DNA of 64,000 nt from Chitinophagaceae bacterium (GTDB lineage: Bacteria; Bacteroidota; Bacteroidia; Chitinophagales; Chitinophagaceae), in assembly GCA_016786845.1 (NCBI GenBank), contig JAEUVB010000016.1:226206-290205 (forward strand), read 5' to 3'. Numbering within the stretch: the first letter of the stretch is position 1; each line of letters begins with the position of its first letter. A program made the position numbers and the translations under genes. Below the pieces are notes generated by a model. The model was given only the letters and a program-made list of their open reading frames with translations. It did no database searches and was not told where the DNA came from. This document shows, in pieces, positions 8,461 to 17,224 of this stretch.

Positions 8461-8943
8461 ATGTCTTATTCAAATCTCTCCGTCGGATTAACACCGACAC
8501 AAATTACATCGGTCAATGATGCCATTACGCACATTAAAGATGAACTCAATTTCCTCGTTCAACTCACCCCCGAGGAAAAACAAAGCTTGAGCAAATTGGG
8601 TGATCATGGTTTTTCCTATGTTCATAAAGCCATAGAATATGCAGGGTTTAATCCACATGTGATTCCTCCGTCTATGAATTATGAAGAAGGGAAAAAAGAC
8701 ATGCAACTGTTTTTAGATCTCCGGGTATTTGAGAAACGTCTTCGTCAGCTGTTGGAAACCGTGGAAGACACGCGAACGGCGGCCGGTGTTGAAGCCAAAA
8801 ACTTCGCCGATCAATTTTATGCCTTGGTGAAATTGGCCGCACAAAACAAAACTCCTGGCATGGATTCAATCGCCGAGGATTTGGGTTCCTTTTATGAAAA
8901 ATCCAAATCTGAGGCAGAAACGCCTGCAGTGCCGCAATCCTAA
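8461..8943 (+). CDS. Small protein of a three-member paralogous family, unknown function (copy 1)
   Basis: 160 aa, predicted soluble and helical, no signal peptide. It aligns along its length with proteins at 11511-11951 and 63751-64000. Shared features are M-x-Y-x-N near the start, FLV-x-L-(T/S)-x-x-EK around residue 31, a segment ending in PP near residue 70, and a C-terminal helix with PG-x-D-(S/T)-I. I recall similar hypothetical proteins in other Bacteroidota but no function. It carries its own promoter and an intrinsic terminator, so it is a single-gene unit. Confidence 0.85.
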   Translation: MSYSNLSVGLTPTQITSVNDAITHIKDELNFLVQLTPEEKQSLSKLGDHGFSYVHKAIEYAGFNPHVIPPSMNYEEGKKDMQLFLDLRVFEKRLRQLLETVEDTRTAAGVEAKNFADQFYALVKLAAQNKTPGMDSIAEDLGSFYEKSKSEAETPAVPQS

Positions 8944-8967
8944 TTTGCTTGTCATGTTGAATGAAAG

Positions 8968-8994
8968 AGCCGCTCCGAAAGGGGCGGCTTTTTT
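8968..8994 (+). terminator. Intrinsic terminator of the copy 1 gene
   Basis: AGCCGCTCC pairs with GGGGCGGCT (one G-U) around a GAAA tetraloop, followed by a run of six T. Confidence 0.9.
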
Positions 8995-9101
8995 GTGCCG
9001 TTGATGGCCGCTGATGGTAAAGTTATTTATGTTTTATTTTCTAAAAATATTTCTGGTAACATGTGATGCTTTGGGCAATTTTTTCTGACTTATAGTATAT
9101 T

Positions 9102-9302
9102 GTGATGAAAATAAATTCTATGAATCTGCTTATTACTATGCCGGGAGGCACAGAAATTTTACTTATTCTGATCGTTTTGGTTCTCCCTACTGTTTTGGCT
9201 ATTTACTTCATTTCCAAGAATCGATCTAAATCGAAGCAATTGAGGGAAACAAAGCAAGAACGCGATGAATATTTGCGAAGATTATTGGATAAAAAAGAAT
9301 AA
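9102..9302 (+). CDS. Small membrane protein, unknown
   Basis: 66 aa with one strong hydrophobic segment (about residues 18-38, EILLILIVLVLPTVLAIYF) and a highly charged tail (KQLRETKQERDEYLRRLLDK) that is likely a cytoplasmic helix. A second ATG (9120) would remove six residues. The amphipathic design supports a real gene, but no family was recognised and no clear promoter is visible. Confidence 0.6.
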   Translation: MMKINSMNLLITMPGGTEILLILIVLVLPTVLAIYFISKNRSKSKQLRETKQERDEYLRRLLDKKE

Positions 9303-9390
9303 TTTCTCTTTTTTGATTTCGTTTAAAAAAAATTTCATTTTTAGAATTTGACTCAAAATTGTTACAGAATGCATTGTCTATTACATCGCA

Positions 9391-9418
9391 TACTTAGTAC
9401 TTAGTACTTAATACTTAC
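9391..9418 (+). repeat. Four tandem heptamers TACTTA(G/A/C)
   Basis: TACTTAG, TACTTAG, TACTTAA and TACTTAC follow each other without gaps, 12 bp outside the left stem arm of the putative gene cassette. Confidence 0.85.
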
Positions 9419-9540
9419 TACTATAGTTTGGCCGCTTGGCGTTCGTGTGGTATTTCGGAGCACTTCACTGTCAACCTACCACTAAAGCCCAATAGGAGCA
9501 CCGCACTTCAATTTAAGCACGTCACCACGCATGACGCCAA

Positions 9541-9558
9541 ACGGCTGTTAGCAGCCGT
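9541..9558 (-). terminator. Short hairpin after the KAP gene
   Basis: ACGGCTG and CAGCCGT form a perfect 7-bp stem around TTAG just after the stop codon. It may end transcription or be part of the attC-like structure; there is no strong T-run. Confidence 0.4.
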
Positions 9559-9560
9559 AC

Positions 9561-11459
9561 TTATAGTCTGTCTATTGAATTTTTAATTATAGTGTTCAGT
9601 TCATTTAAAGCGTGTTTTCTAATTACTTTTTCTCTATTCTTTTTTGCATTAGTTTCTTTTGAAATTTGAGAATGCAATGTCAAAAGCAATTCTTTCTCTT
9701 GTCGTTGATGTTCTTGTATTGTTACATTTGAGTATGTCTTCTCTGGGAAATATCTATACTCAATGAAATGCTTTAACCTAAAAAGACTATCGTTGTTAAG
9801 ACTAAGAATTATTTGAGCAAACTTATTTGGATTTAGTTTTGCTAACATCGGAGTGTGTTCAATTATATTACCTAAATCGTCATTGTATTCTCGTATTTTT
9901 TGATACAGTTCATCAACGTTACCATTGGTTATGTTGTAGAATATGTCATCAATAGCAATCGTGGATTTATTTTGCTTTATCTTTTCTAAAATATCTTGTG
10001 TATATTTCACAAGAGACCTAAACTCTTCCGTTTTCTCTGAAGCATACGCTTTCTGCCAAGAACCCCAAGTAAGCATTGAAAAACCTCTACTATCTTTAAA
10101 TTCTGCAAGGTTTGTTTTTTTTATTAGTTGCTTTGCTCTTTTGATAACCTGCAATTTGCTTTTCTTCTTGTATAGTTTTGAGTCTATAAGAGAAAACAAT
10201 ATACCTGATATGTGCAAAATTTCCGTTATATGAAAATCTTCTGTCGTGAAAAAGCTTGTGCTTACACTGTCTAATAAATTTGAAAAATCTTCATCGTTTA
10301 ATAGTTGCCAATACCAAAGTCTTTCCCAATCTTTTTCTGTTCTGCCTTTTGCATAAATTGTAGAGTTATTGATTTCGGTAACGATATCAGTATAGTCACC
10401 GTTTTTTATGAAATCAATTAGTCGGAATGGCGTAAATAATTTGGTTGAATGCAAGAGGGAATATGTAGAAACAACTTCTTCGTATTGTGTGTATTTTTTC
10501 TCGCTCTTGTCGTCTGAAAAAAACTGTGTCTGTTGAAACGAAGTTATATCCTCATTTCCAGTCTTAAATTCAAGGAAGTAAATTAAGAAGTAACTTAAAT
10601 AATTTTTGACTAACAAATTATATTTTTCCTCGTCTTTTACTAATTCTTTGTCGGTAAAATTGAATAGTCTTTCAAAATCGTAAATAGCCCTTTGTAAAAC
10701 TCTGAGGTTTTCTTTTTTAGAAACGTCAAACGTTTTGATTATTAAGTCCTTTGATGCAATTAATTGAGATTTTATTTCGCTCTTGACAGAATTTAAAAAG
10801 AAATCGATGGCTTGCTCTGTATCTGGTTTGATTTCAAATGTCTGTCCTATTATTTTCTCTTTAAAAACTGGGTATTTGAATTTACTGTCTTTTGTGTGTT
10901 CTTCACCAATTTTATCTTCATCAGAAATCAAAATTACTTTGCATTGTGAATGTTCAACAAAGTCGTTAATAAAACCATAGAGTTCGTCAAGCGGAATTTT
11001 GCAACGTTCAACATCGTCAAAAATAAGAATTCGGTTTCCTTTAATTTTTTCATTTGAAGATTTAAAAATTGAAATTGGGTCAAAATTGATGTTTACGTTG
11101 CCATCAGATTTTCCGTCATTGTCGTAATCAAAATCAATTTTTAAAGTTGTCTTGAAAAAACCTTTTAGAATTTCAGTTGCAAATTTTGCACCTTTTGAGT
11201 ATAGGAATGGCGATATTTTAGCTTTGAGTGCTTCAATTATTTCGCTTTTTTTCGCAATACCATTAAGAGAAATGTAAATGGGTCGTAGTCTTATTTCTTC
11301 GCTTTCGGCAATCACGTCTGCGTTGTCCCATTCTTCAATTAGACCTCTGATAAAATATGTTTTACCTGCTCCCCATTTCCCCTTTAACATCACTGCAAAG
11401 TTGGGATTTTGAGAAGTCACGAAGTAGTTTAGATATTGCTTTGTTGTCTGATTTGTCAT
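9561..11459 (-). CDS. KAP-family P-loop NTPase, probable anti-phage protein
   Basis: 632 aa. Walker A is GKWGAGKT (residues 27-34) and Walker B with neighbours is ILIFDDVERC (near residue 150), the arrangement of KAP NTPases such as PifA, several of which abort phage infection. A long helical C-terminal part of unknown role follows. Base composition is much more AT-rich than the flanking genes, and the gene is isolated between two members of an unrelated family, which argues for recent acquisition. The defence role is inferred from the family, not shown. Confidence 0.75.
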   Translation of the reverse strand: MTNQTTKQYLNYFVTSQNPNFAVMLKGKWGAGKTYFIRGLIEEWDNADVIAESEEIRLRPIYISLNGIAKKSEIIEALKAKISPFLYSKGAKFATEILKGFFKTTLKIDFDYDNDGKSDGNVNINFDPISIFKSSNEKIKGNRILIFDDVERCKIPLDELYGFINDFVEHSQCKVILISDEDKIGEEHTKDSKFKYPVFKEKIIGQTFEIKPDTEQAIDFFLNSVKSEIKSQLIASKDLIIKTFDVSKKENLRVLQRAIYDFERLFNFTDKELVKDEEKYNLLVKNYLSYFLIYFLEFKTGNEDITSFQQTQFFSDDKSEKKYTQYEEVVSTYSLLHSTKLFTPFRLIDFIKNGDYTDIVTEINNSTIYAKGRTEKDWERLWYWQLLNDEDFSNLLDSVSTSFFTTEDFHITEILHISGILFSLIDSKLYKKKSKLQVIKRAKQLIKKTNLAEFKDSRGFSMLTWGSWQKAYASEKTEEFRSLVKYTQDILEKIKQNKSTIAIDDIFYNITNGNVDELYQKIREYNDDLGNIIEHTPMLAKLNPNKFAQIILSLNNDSLFRLKHFIEYRYFPEKTYSNVTIQEHQRQEKELLLTLHSQISKETNAKKNREKVIRKHALNELNTIIKNSIDRL

Positions 11460-11510
11460 TGTCTAAGTTTGTGTGTCCTTAATATAGCTGCTAACTACTC
11501 AGTAATACCC

Positions 11511-11951
11511 CTACTTCCCCATCGCCTCCTCCAGCCTCTTCACTATCGTATCTGTACCCGGTACATTGGCGGCCGAGGCCATGCGTGCCAGTCTGAGGAA
11601 GTTCATGGAGGATTTTTGTGATTCCATGCGGAGGGCGAGTATGGTATCTTCCAATGTCTCTCTGAAAATATTCAACGCTTGCAAAATGGGTGTAAGGGAT
11701 TGCAGGAGTTCTTCATCTTTGGCCCATGCGCTATAGGGTTGGGAGGGAGGCAGCAATTCTTGATTGTACGAGGCCATCTCGAGGGCATTGCTCCTGAAGG
11801 AATGGTAATTATGGGTCCGGCGTCCGGAATGCTTTTCCTTGGTGCTGAGGCTCACCAGAAAAGGCATACTTTCTTTCATGGCTTGAATTTGCGCTATGAT
11901 CTCTTGTTGTTGTGTCGGGCTTAATACCGCTTCAATATTGTTGTAGGCCAT
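11511..11951 (-). CDS. Small protein of the three-member family (copy 2)
   Basis: 146 aa from the ATG at 11951, chosen because MAYNNIEAVLSPTQQ then lines up with the starts of copies 1 and 3; the frame offers another ATG seven codons upstream. It shares FLVSLSTKEK and LLPPSQP with copy 3 (FLVNLTPKEK, LLPPAEP) and is closer to that copy than to copy 1. Helical and soluble, function unknown. The phased palindrome array begins about 110 bp upstream. The KAP cassette sits immediately downstream. Confidence 0.83.
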   Translation of the reverse strand: MAYNNIEAVLSPTQQQEIIAQIQAMKESMPFLVSLSTKEKHSGRRTHNYHSFRSNALEMASYNQELLPPSQPYSAWAKDEELLQSLTPILQALNIFRETLEDTILALRMESQKSSMNFLRLARMASAANVPGTDTIVKRLEEAMGK

Positions 11952-12062
11952 TTTTTCAGTTTTTTTATCCATAATGCCCGATCCTTTTCATCGCCACGAG
12001 CGGGGTTTAATGGTTCTGCTAAGTTAAAAAACCCATCTGAAAGGGCAAAATCTTGTTCTTTT

Positions 12063-12220
12063 TAAAGATATCTTATCGATCGTAAAGAATTCTTATCTAT
12101 AGGATAAGATTTCTTATATCATGTAATTAAAATCTTTAATAGGTTATAAGATTTCTTTAAGCATGATAAGATTTCTTATGTGTAGGATAAGTTTTCTTTA
12201 AGAGTGATAAGATTTCTTTA
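12063..12220. promoter_or_regulatory. Array of eight phased AAGANNTCTT palindromes
   Basis: Units start at 12063, 12083, 12104, 12125, 12146, 12166, 12187 and 12207, so spacing is 20 or 21 bp (two helical turns). Six units contain the exact palindrome AAGANNTCTT; those at 12125 and 12187 have a degenerate left arm. The array lies between the divergent copy 2 gene and the DUF1186-like gene and would place all bound proteins on one DNA face. The binding factor is unknown. Confidence 0.85.
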
Positions 12221-12417
12221 AAAAATGGGGTAAAAAGGTCGCGGATAAGCCTTTTGGGGTTTGTACAAAGGGGCGGCACAAATTGAAGGCGGATTCGGGG
12301 AAATGGGATATGTTCTCTTTCAGTATTGGGCAAGGTCAAATTTCCAGCGGGTTATATTTCACATTCTCTTTTACAGATACTCCTCATTCTACGCCATACA
12401 TTTTAAGCCCCCAATAT

Positions 12418-12425
12418 TATCTTTA
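12418..12425 (+). promoter_or_regulatory. -7-like box (TATCTTTA) before the DUF1186-like gene
   Basis: One mismatch to TAnnTTTG, 3 bp before the ATG at 12429, so the mRNA is probably leaderless. Confidence 0.45.
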
Positions 12426-12428
12426 CGC

Positions 12429-13907
12429 ATGCCTATTACTCAAAAACAATACGGTTACACCGTTCAATACGAAAAAGAATATGTAGCGCAGTACTATCAT
12501 ATTCCGCAAGAACTGCATGATCAATTTCCGGCGTTAGAAGCTGATGCATCGAATGCCGAAACGGAAGGTATAATTCCCAAACTTGTGGCATTGGTGAGCG
12601 AATATCCCCACATCCCGCAGTTGAAAAACTTTTTATCGACCGCTTATTTTGTGCGGGGACAAGAACAGAAAGCCTACGAAGTCAATCAACAAAATGAAGC
12701 AGAACATCCTGATTATATTTTTGCCAAACTCAACCGGGCCTATAAAGCCCTGAATGAAGGCAAACCGGAATTTGTGCCTGGCATACTCCATCCGGACCTC
12801 GACATAAAGGCCCTGTATCCCGATCGGGACACGTTTTATATTGGTGAGTTGTTGGCTTATCATCTGTGTGTGGTTACCTATCTCTGTAAAACAGGGGATC
12901 TAGAGTTGGCTGAAAAGCACAATAAATTACTTTGGGAAATAGGTCGGGGTTATCCTGAAACATGGCAGGCCTCGAAAATGCTGGAAGAATATAAAATGGC
13001 GCTATGGATAAAGCTTAAGGAAGAGAGTCGACGTTACTTCGTAGATGGAGAAAGACCTTTACCGGAACAAGTGAATGAAGCACCGGTATATCATCATCCT
13101 GAGTATGTTGCTCAATTGTTTTTATTGGATGAGTGCGTATACGATAAGTTTTTGAAAGAGATTTTAGCCCTGCCCCGCAAAACCCTCATCGCCGATATGC
13201 GCAACATCCTGAAGGACACCCTTCATCGGCACGAATCTTACCTGACTGAGTATGGAAATATAGCGGCCATGCATGCGGCCCTGATTCTTATGGAACTGAA
13301 GGATAGGGAAAGTTTTCCGATACTGCTTGATTATATTCAGTACGACGATGATTTTATCGCTTTCCATATGGGGCGGTATTTTACCGAAACTCTTTGGAGT
13401 ATCCTGTATACCCTGGGAAGGGACTATATTCCACAAATGGGTGAATTTCTGAAAGAGCCCGGCATCAATGTTTACTCAAAATGCGCTGTGGCAGATGCTT
13501 TGGCACAGATTGCAGTGCATGAGCCGAAGAAACGCCCGGCAGTATTAAATGTGTTTCGGGGCTACCTCGAAAAGATCCTGAGCAGCCGCGAAGAGGATAA
13601 TCTGTGGTCTTCAGAATTGCATGGTCTGCTGATGGGCGCGCTGTACGAAGGCGGTTTTATAGAACTCATCCCGCTATGCAGGCAAATGCATCATGAGAAT
13701 CTGGTTGATGTTTCCATTCACGGGCTCTGGGTGGAAACCTTAGAAGAATTTGAGCGACTGGGGCGCAAAGGACTAAAACATAAAATCAGGAATATCTTTG
13801 AAATGTATGAACGTTTGCGGAGAATGAATGCCAAATCCGAGTTTAGGAATGATTTGCATGAGGAATATGAGTATTTGGGGGAGGATGAGGGCGATGATGA
13901 GGAATAG
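12429..13907 (+). CDS. DUF1186-like helical repeat protein
   Basis: 492 aa. The first part reads like TPR helices (IIPKLVALVSEYPHIPQLKNF, GQEQKAYEVNQQN) and the second like HEAT-type repeats (YGNIAAMHAALILMELKD, YSKCAVADALAQIAV), ending in an acidic tail. This resembles DUF1186 proteins, whose function is unknown; such solenoids usually bind other proteins. The ATG at 12429 is preferred over in-frame starts from 12261 because the upstream residues look non-coding and a -7 box ends just before it. It marks the last normal-composition gene before the defence island. Confidence 0.75.
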   Translation: MPITQKQYGYTVQYEKEYVAQYYHIPQELHDQFPALEADASNAETEGIIPKLVALVSEYPHIPQLKNFLSTAYFVRGQEQKAYEVNQQNEAEHPDYIFAKLNRAYKALNEGKPEFVPGILHPDLDIKALYPDRDTFYIGELLAYHLCVVTYLCKTGDLELAEKHNKLLWEIGRGYPETWQASKMLEEYKMALWIKLKEESRRYFVDGERPLPEQVNEAPVYHHPEYVAQLFLLDECVYDKFLKEILALPRKTLIADMRNILKDTLHRHESYLTEYGNIAAMHAALILMELKDRESFPILLDYIQYDDDFIAFHMGRYFTETLWSILYTLGRDYIPQMGEFLKEPGINVYSKCAVADALAQIAVHEPKKRPAVLNVFRGYLEKILSSREEDNLWSSELHGLLMGALYEGGFIELIPLCRQMHHENLVDVSIHGLWVETLEEFERLGRKGLKHKIRNIFEMYERLRRMNAKSEFRNDLHEEYEYLGEDEGDDEE

Positions 13908-14450
13908 GGTGATGAGGCTTTGATTGGTAGTATTGATGTTGCGAGTAATAGAAAGTGAAGCATTTTGGACGGAAGAGAAGTAGGGGAAACTAGGGGATAG
14001 TTAGTAAAAGAGCTACCTACTCATAATTCTTTCATTCCATAAACTAAATCTACTTATCTGAAAATAAATTAAACCTACTCAAAGGAATCGAAGATGATTC
14101 AACATAAACTATTTTTTACCGAGAGACGAACTCACCATTGAAAAGAAAAAAGTACCTTAGACCTCTGAAACAACCAATGAAAATTGATAACATCGACAGA
14201 CAATATCGTTAAGAACCAACAAGTAAAATCTAAAAAGCGGGTAGCAGATTGGCCTTTAATAGGGCAAAATCATTTATACTATTTAGCATATTTAGCAAGC
14301 CCACTTTAGTTATTATGATTCCTAATAAATTGGATGAATCAGAAATATACAATTCCAAATTAGTGGACAATGAATAGGAAAATCCTCTAAATGACTATTA
14401 CACTAATTCAAAATTTATAAATAGTATTGAATAGAATCAAAATTTCATTC
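13908..14450. other. AT-rich gene-free stretch at the left edge of the defence island
   Basis: About 540 bp with no plausible reading frame, RNA gene or repeat that I can see. Composition changes from ordinary to strongly AT-rich across it, so the boundary of the acquired region probably lies here. Confidence 0.5.
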
Positions 14451-16259
14451 ATGCCACTTCATCCATACCAAAGCGATCTTGTAAAAAAAATCAATGAATC
14501 TCTTCCTGTTGTTAAGGAGGTGCTTTTACAAATGCCAACTGGTACGGGTAAGACAATCGTTTTTTCTCAAGTAATAAAAGACTTCTACCAAAACAGGGAT
14601 AATGCTAAAAAAAAGGTAATTATTCTAGTACATAGAATTGAGATCGCTAAACAAATTTCAAAAACCTTGAAAGAATTTGAGGAGTTTAAACAAATTTCAA
14701 GCGGACTTATTGTAGCCAAATCAACCGCTATAGAATTAGCCAAATTTTCATCCATTCCACCTAATTCAAATTTAAGTCCCATTGTAGTCATTGCTATGGT
14801 GCAAACGTTTGTTAAATATTTAAAGAAGAATAGTCCGAATCATATTGGTCTTATTGTTGTAGATGAAGCACATCATATAAAGGCGTCACAATATAAAAGC
14901 ATATTAAACTCAATTCATAATAGTGATACAAAATTATTAGGAGTAACTGCCACTCCAATAAGATTAGACGGGCAAGGGTTTAACCCGCCTTTTAATAAAT
15001 TAATTTGTTCTGATTCGATTTCATGGTTTATTCAAGACGGAAAACTTTCTAAATATAAACATTACACGTCTTCGATTATTCGAATAAGTCCTAATGAAAC
15101 ATACCTTAACAAAAACCGAACAGAATATTTAAATTCAAAACTGGAAAAAATATTCATTAAAGCAGAGGTAATCGCAGAAATTATTGCCAATTATGAAATG
15201 TATTCAAAAGGAAAAAAAACGATAATCTATGCCATCAATAAAATGCATGCAGAAACAATTACTGAAGGATTTAAAAAAGCTGGATATAATGACTGCACAT
15301 TCGTTACTAGTGATACCCAGACTGAAAATAGGAATCAAATAATTCAACAATTTGAGAATGGGGAAATCAAGATACTTGTAAATGTGGACATTCTTACAGA
15401 AGGCTTTGATTTAAAAAATATTGAATGTGTCATATTAGCAAGACCCACAATGTCATTGGTATTGTATTTGCAAATGATAGGTCGCGCTTTACGAGTAGAC
15501 CCTAAAAATAGTGACAAAGTAGCTATCATACTAGATTTGGCCAACAATTCATATACACATGGGTTCTTATCAACCCCAAGAAATTGGGAACTCAAAAAAG
15601 ACAAATCTCCCTTTGAAAAAATCGATAAAGAAAAGATATCGCAATGGACTCAAATAAGGAACAAAAAAATAGAAGAAATAAATGATCCATTACTATTAAT
15701 GGACTCATTCGAAAATCAATATTCCAGTGAAATAGATACAAATAATATTATTTATAAACTGGTACATTGGAAAAAAATCGATCAGGAAAAATTTGATCTT
15801 GAAATAACTTTAGACAACTATGAAGTGGAATATAAAAAGGTGATGGAAAATAGAAAACATGGTGACAAATTCATAAAAATTCCTGCTTATAAAATCCAAG
15901 GTTCTTCACTGATACAAATATCTGAGAATAATCCGTATGGTCATAGAGATTTAATTTTGAAAGGTGATGAAAGTGAAGATTTAAAGACAATATATACTTT
16001 ATTAAATTTAAAAACTGAAAATGATAAAAAGTGGGAAGAAGCTACAATGCCTAGCATAAGATTTATGGCTTTTGCAAAAAGCCTAAATTTAAAACCTGAT
16101 AAATTGTACGATAAAATTAAAGATTATGACTTTTTTAAAGCCTATATAGAATCAAACAATCATACCCATAAATGTGTAATGGGACCAAAGGCTTTTACAT
16201 TTTCTATAAGTAAAGATGTTGCGGAAAGAATTAAGAGTATTCTGAAAGTTACACAATAA
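14451..16259 (+). CDS. SF2 DEAD/DEAH-box helicase of the defence island
   Basis: 602 aa. Superfamily 2 motifs appear in order: Walker A MPTGTGKT (28-35), DEAH-type VVDEAHH (near 135), GVTATPIR, and motif VI QMIGRALR. A C-terminal region of about 200 residues (YEVEYKKVMENRK, AYIESNNHTHKCVMGPKAF) matches no family I recognise. The ATG at 14451 is used; an in-frame TTG lies eight codons upstream. It converges with the type I operon, with 3 bp between stop codons, and has no nuclease motif, so it may supply an ATP-driven step to the neighbouring system or act alone. Confidence 0.8.
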   Translation: MPLHPYQSDLVKKINESLPVVKEVLLQMPTGTGKTIVFSQVIKDFYQNRDNAKKKVIILVHRIEIAKQISKTLKEFEEFKQISSGLIVAKSTAIELAKFSSIPPNSNLSPIVVIAMVQTFVKYLKKNSPNHIGLIVVDEAHHIKASQYKSILNSIHNSDTKLLGVTATPIRLDGQGFNPPFNKLICSDSISWFIQDGKLSKYKHYTSSIIRISPNETYLNKNRTEYLNSKLEKIFIKAEVIAEIIANYEMYSKGKKTIIYAINKMHAETITEGFKKAGYNDCTFVTSDTQTENRNQIIQQFENGEIKILVNVDILTEGFDLKNIECVILARPTMSLVLYLQMIGRALRVDPKNSDKVAIILDLANNSYTHGFLSTPRNWELKKDKSPFEKIDKEKISQWTQIRNKKIEEINDPLLLMDSFENQYSSEIDTNNIIYKLVHWKKIDQEKFDLEITLDNYEVEYKKVMENRKHGDKFIKIPAYKIQGSSLIQISENNPYGHRDLILKGDESEDLKTIYTLLNLKTENDKKWEEATMPSIRFMAFAKSLNLKPDKLYDKIKDYDFFKAYIESNNHTHKCVMGPKAFTFSISKDVAERIKSILKVTQ

Positions 16260-16262
16260 AAA

Positions 16263-17219
16263 TTACTTGATCAGATCCTTGGTCCTTTTCAATTTTTCTA
16301 AAAATTCTTCATATTTTATAATCCCATAGCGTCTCGTGGCTTGTAGGGCAATTCTCACATGATCACGACTATACCCATTATGAATCCATTCCTGAAAAAT
16401 AATATACGGGCCACCTAAGCATTTGTACATGTAATCATATGTTTTTTTCATTTCAGGATGTTGATCCTTGTGATCCTCAACAAATTGCCAAGTATAATAT
16501 TCTGCTAGCCCCTCAACAATATTATCATCGGAATTTCCCATGCTTTCCCATTCCAAACCCTCGCTGTCCTTTCCTATATGATGAAACGCATGGGCCATTT
16601 CATGAACTAATGTAGTAAGTAGGGCATATTCCAAATCAATGGGAAATAGTTTGGTGAAAAGAACCAAAGGAATAATGTATAATTCGATGTGGCTATTATT
16701 TAAATTATATGTTCCCCATATATCTAGAGACCGATCTTTATTCGTGTATAGTTGCTCTAGAATTTCCTCAACTTTATATTTATCTAGATAATATTTAAGG
16801 TATTTATGAACTGACTTAAACTGATAATTAATCGCTTTACCATTTTCCGGATAATAATCAAGTGCCCTATCCATAGCTGACTTTAGATTTCGATTTGCAA
16901 GGAATTCATCAAAATCCAAATCCGGATAATTTTTGTCCAGTGTTTTTAAAAAGATTTCATTACGATCTAGTACTACTGTATACTTCAGATTTTTATCTTT
17001 AGTATTTCCTTTGGGGCTACTTTTTAATTTACTTTCTCGTAATCGCAGACCTGTTTCATCCCTCAAATATTCCATTATCACAGAGGACCATTTTTGTCGT
17101 ACTTTGCTCAAAATAGGCCCAAATTCCACAGAATAATGTTCTGCCATTCGTAATACACTTTTGTTTTGAATAACATAAATGGTATTTTCTAATAATCTTA
17201 GTTGTGCTTGCTTTGCCAT
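16263..17219 (-). CDS. Putative zinc metallopeptidase (HExxH), last gene of the type I operon
   Basis: 318 aa. HEMAH at residues 206-210 with an EGLAEYY segment at 236-242 gives the two histidines and downstream glutamate of a gluzincin-type zinc site. There is no signal peptide or membrane segment, so it should be cytoplasmic. The N-terminal half has no recognised domain. It begins 5 bp after the DUF1643-like gene and is probably translated from the restriction operon mRNA. A protease as a restriction accessory is unusual; the substrate is unknown. Confidence 0.72.
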   Translation of the reverse strand: MAKQAQLRLLENTIYVIQNKSVLRMAEHYSVEFGPILSKVRQKWSSVIMEYLRDETGLRLRESKLKSSPKGNTKDKNLKYTVVLDRNEIFLKTLDKNYPDLDFDEFLANRNLKSAMDRALDYYPENGKAINYQFKSVHKYLKYYLDKYKVEEILEQLYTNKDRSLDIWGTYNLNNSHIELYIIPLVLFTKLFPIDLEYALLTTLVHEMAHAFHHIGKDSEGLEWESMGNSDDNIVEGLAEYYTWQFVEDHKDQHPEMKKTYDYMYKCLGGPYIIFQEWIHNGYSRDHVRIALQATRRYGIIKYEEFLEKLKRTKDLIK

Positions 17220-17224
17220 TGTAA

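Larger units (their letters stand above)
9431..11495 (-). mobile_element. Putative integron-like gene cassette with attC-like end
   Basis: The AT-rich KAP gene is bounded by a 9-bp inverted repeat, GTTAGCAGC at 9547-9555 and GCTGCTAAC at 11487-11495. Read in gene direction, GTTAGCAGC lies just before the gene and GCTGCTAAC just after it, as expected for the R' and R'' boxes of an integron attC site. Beyond the second box lie two imperfectly complementary arms (9525-9545 and 9431-9450; GCCGTTTGGCGT against GCCGCTTGGCGT) with about 75 nt between them, as in a long attC stem. No integrase is present and the outer junction lacks a clean GTT, so this is an inference. Confidence 0.5.

Noticed and set aside
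9391..9418. Target-site duplication of a transposon
   Set aside because: The heptamers are tandem on one side only and no transposase or matching copy lies on the other side of the KAP gene.
12063..12220. CRISPR array
   Set aside because: The repeat core is only about 10-14 bp with 6-10-bp gaps, no cas genes exist in the window, and the gaps are not unique spacers.
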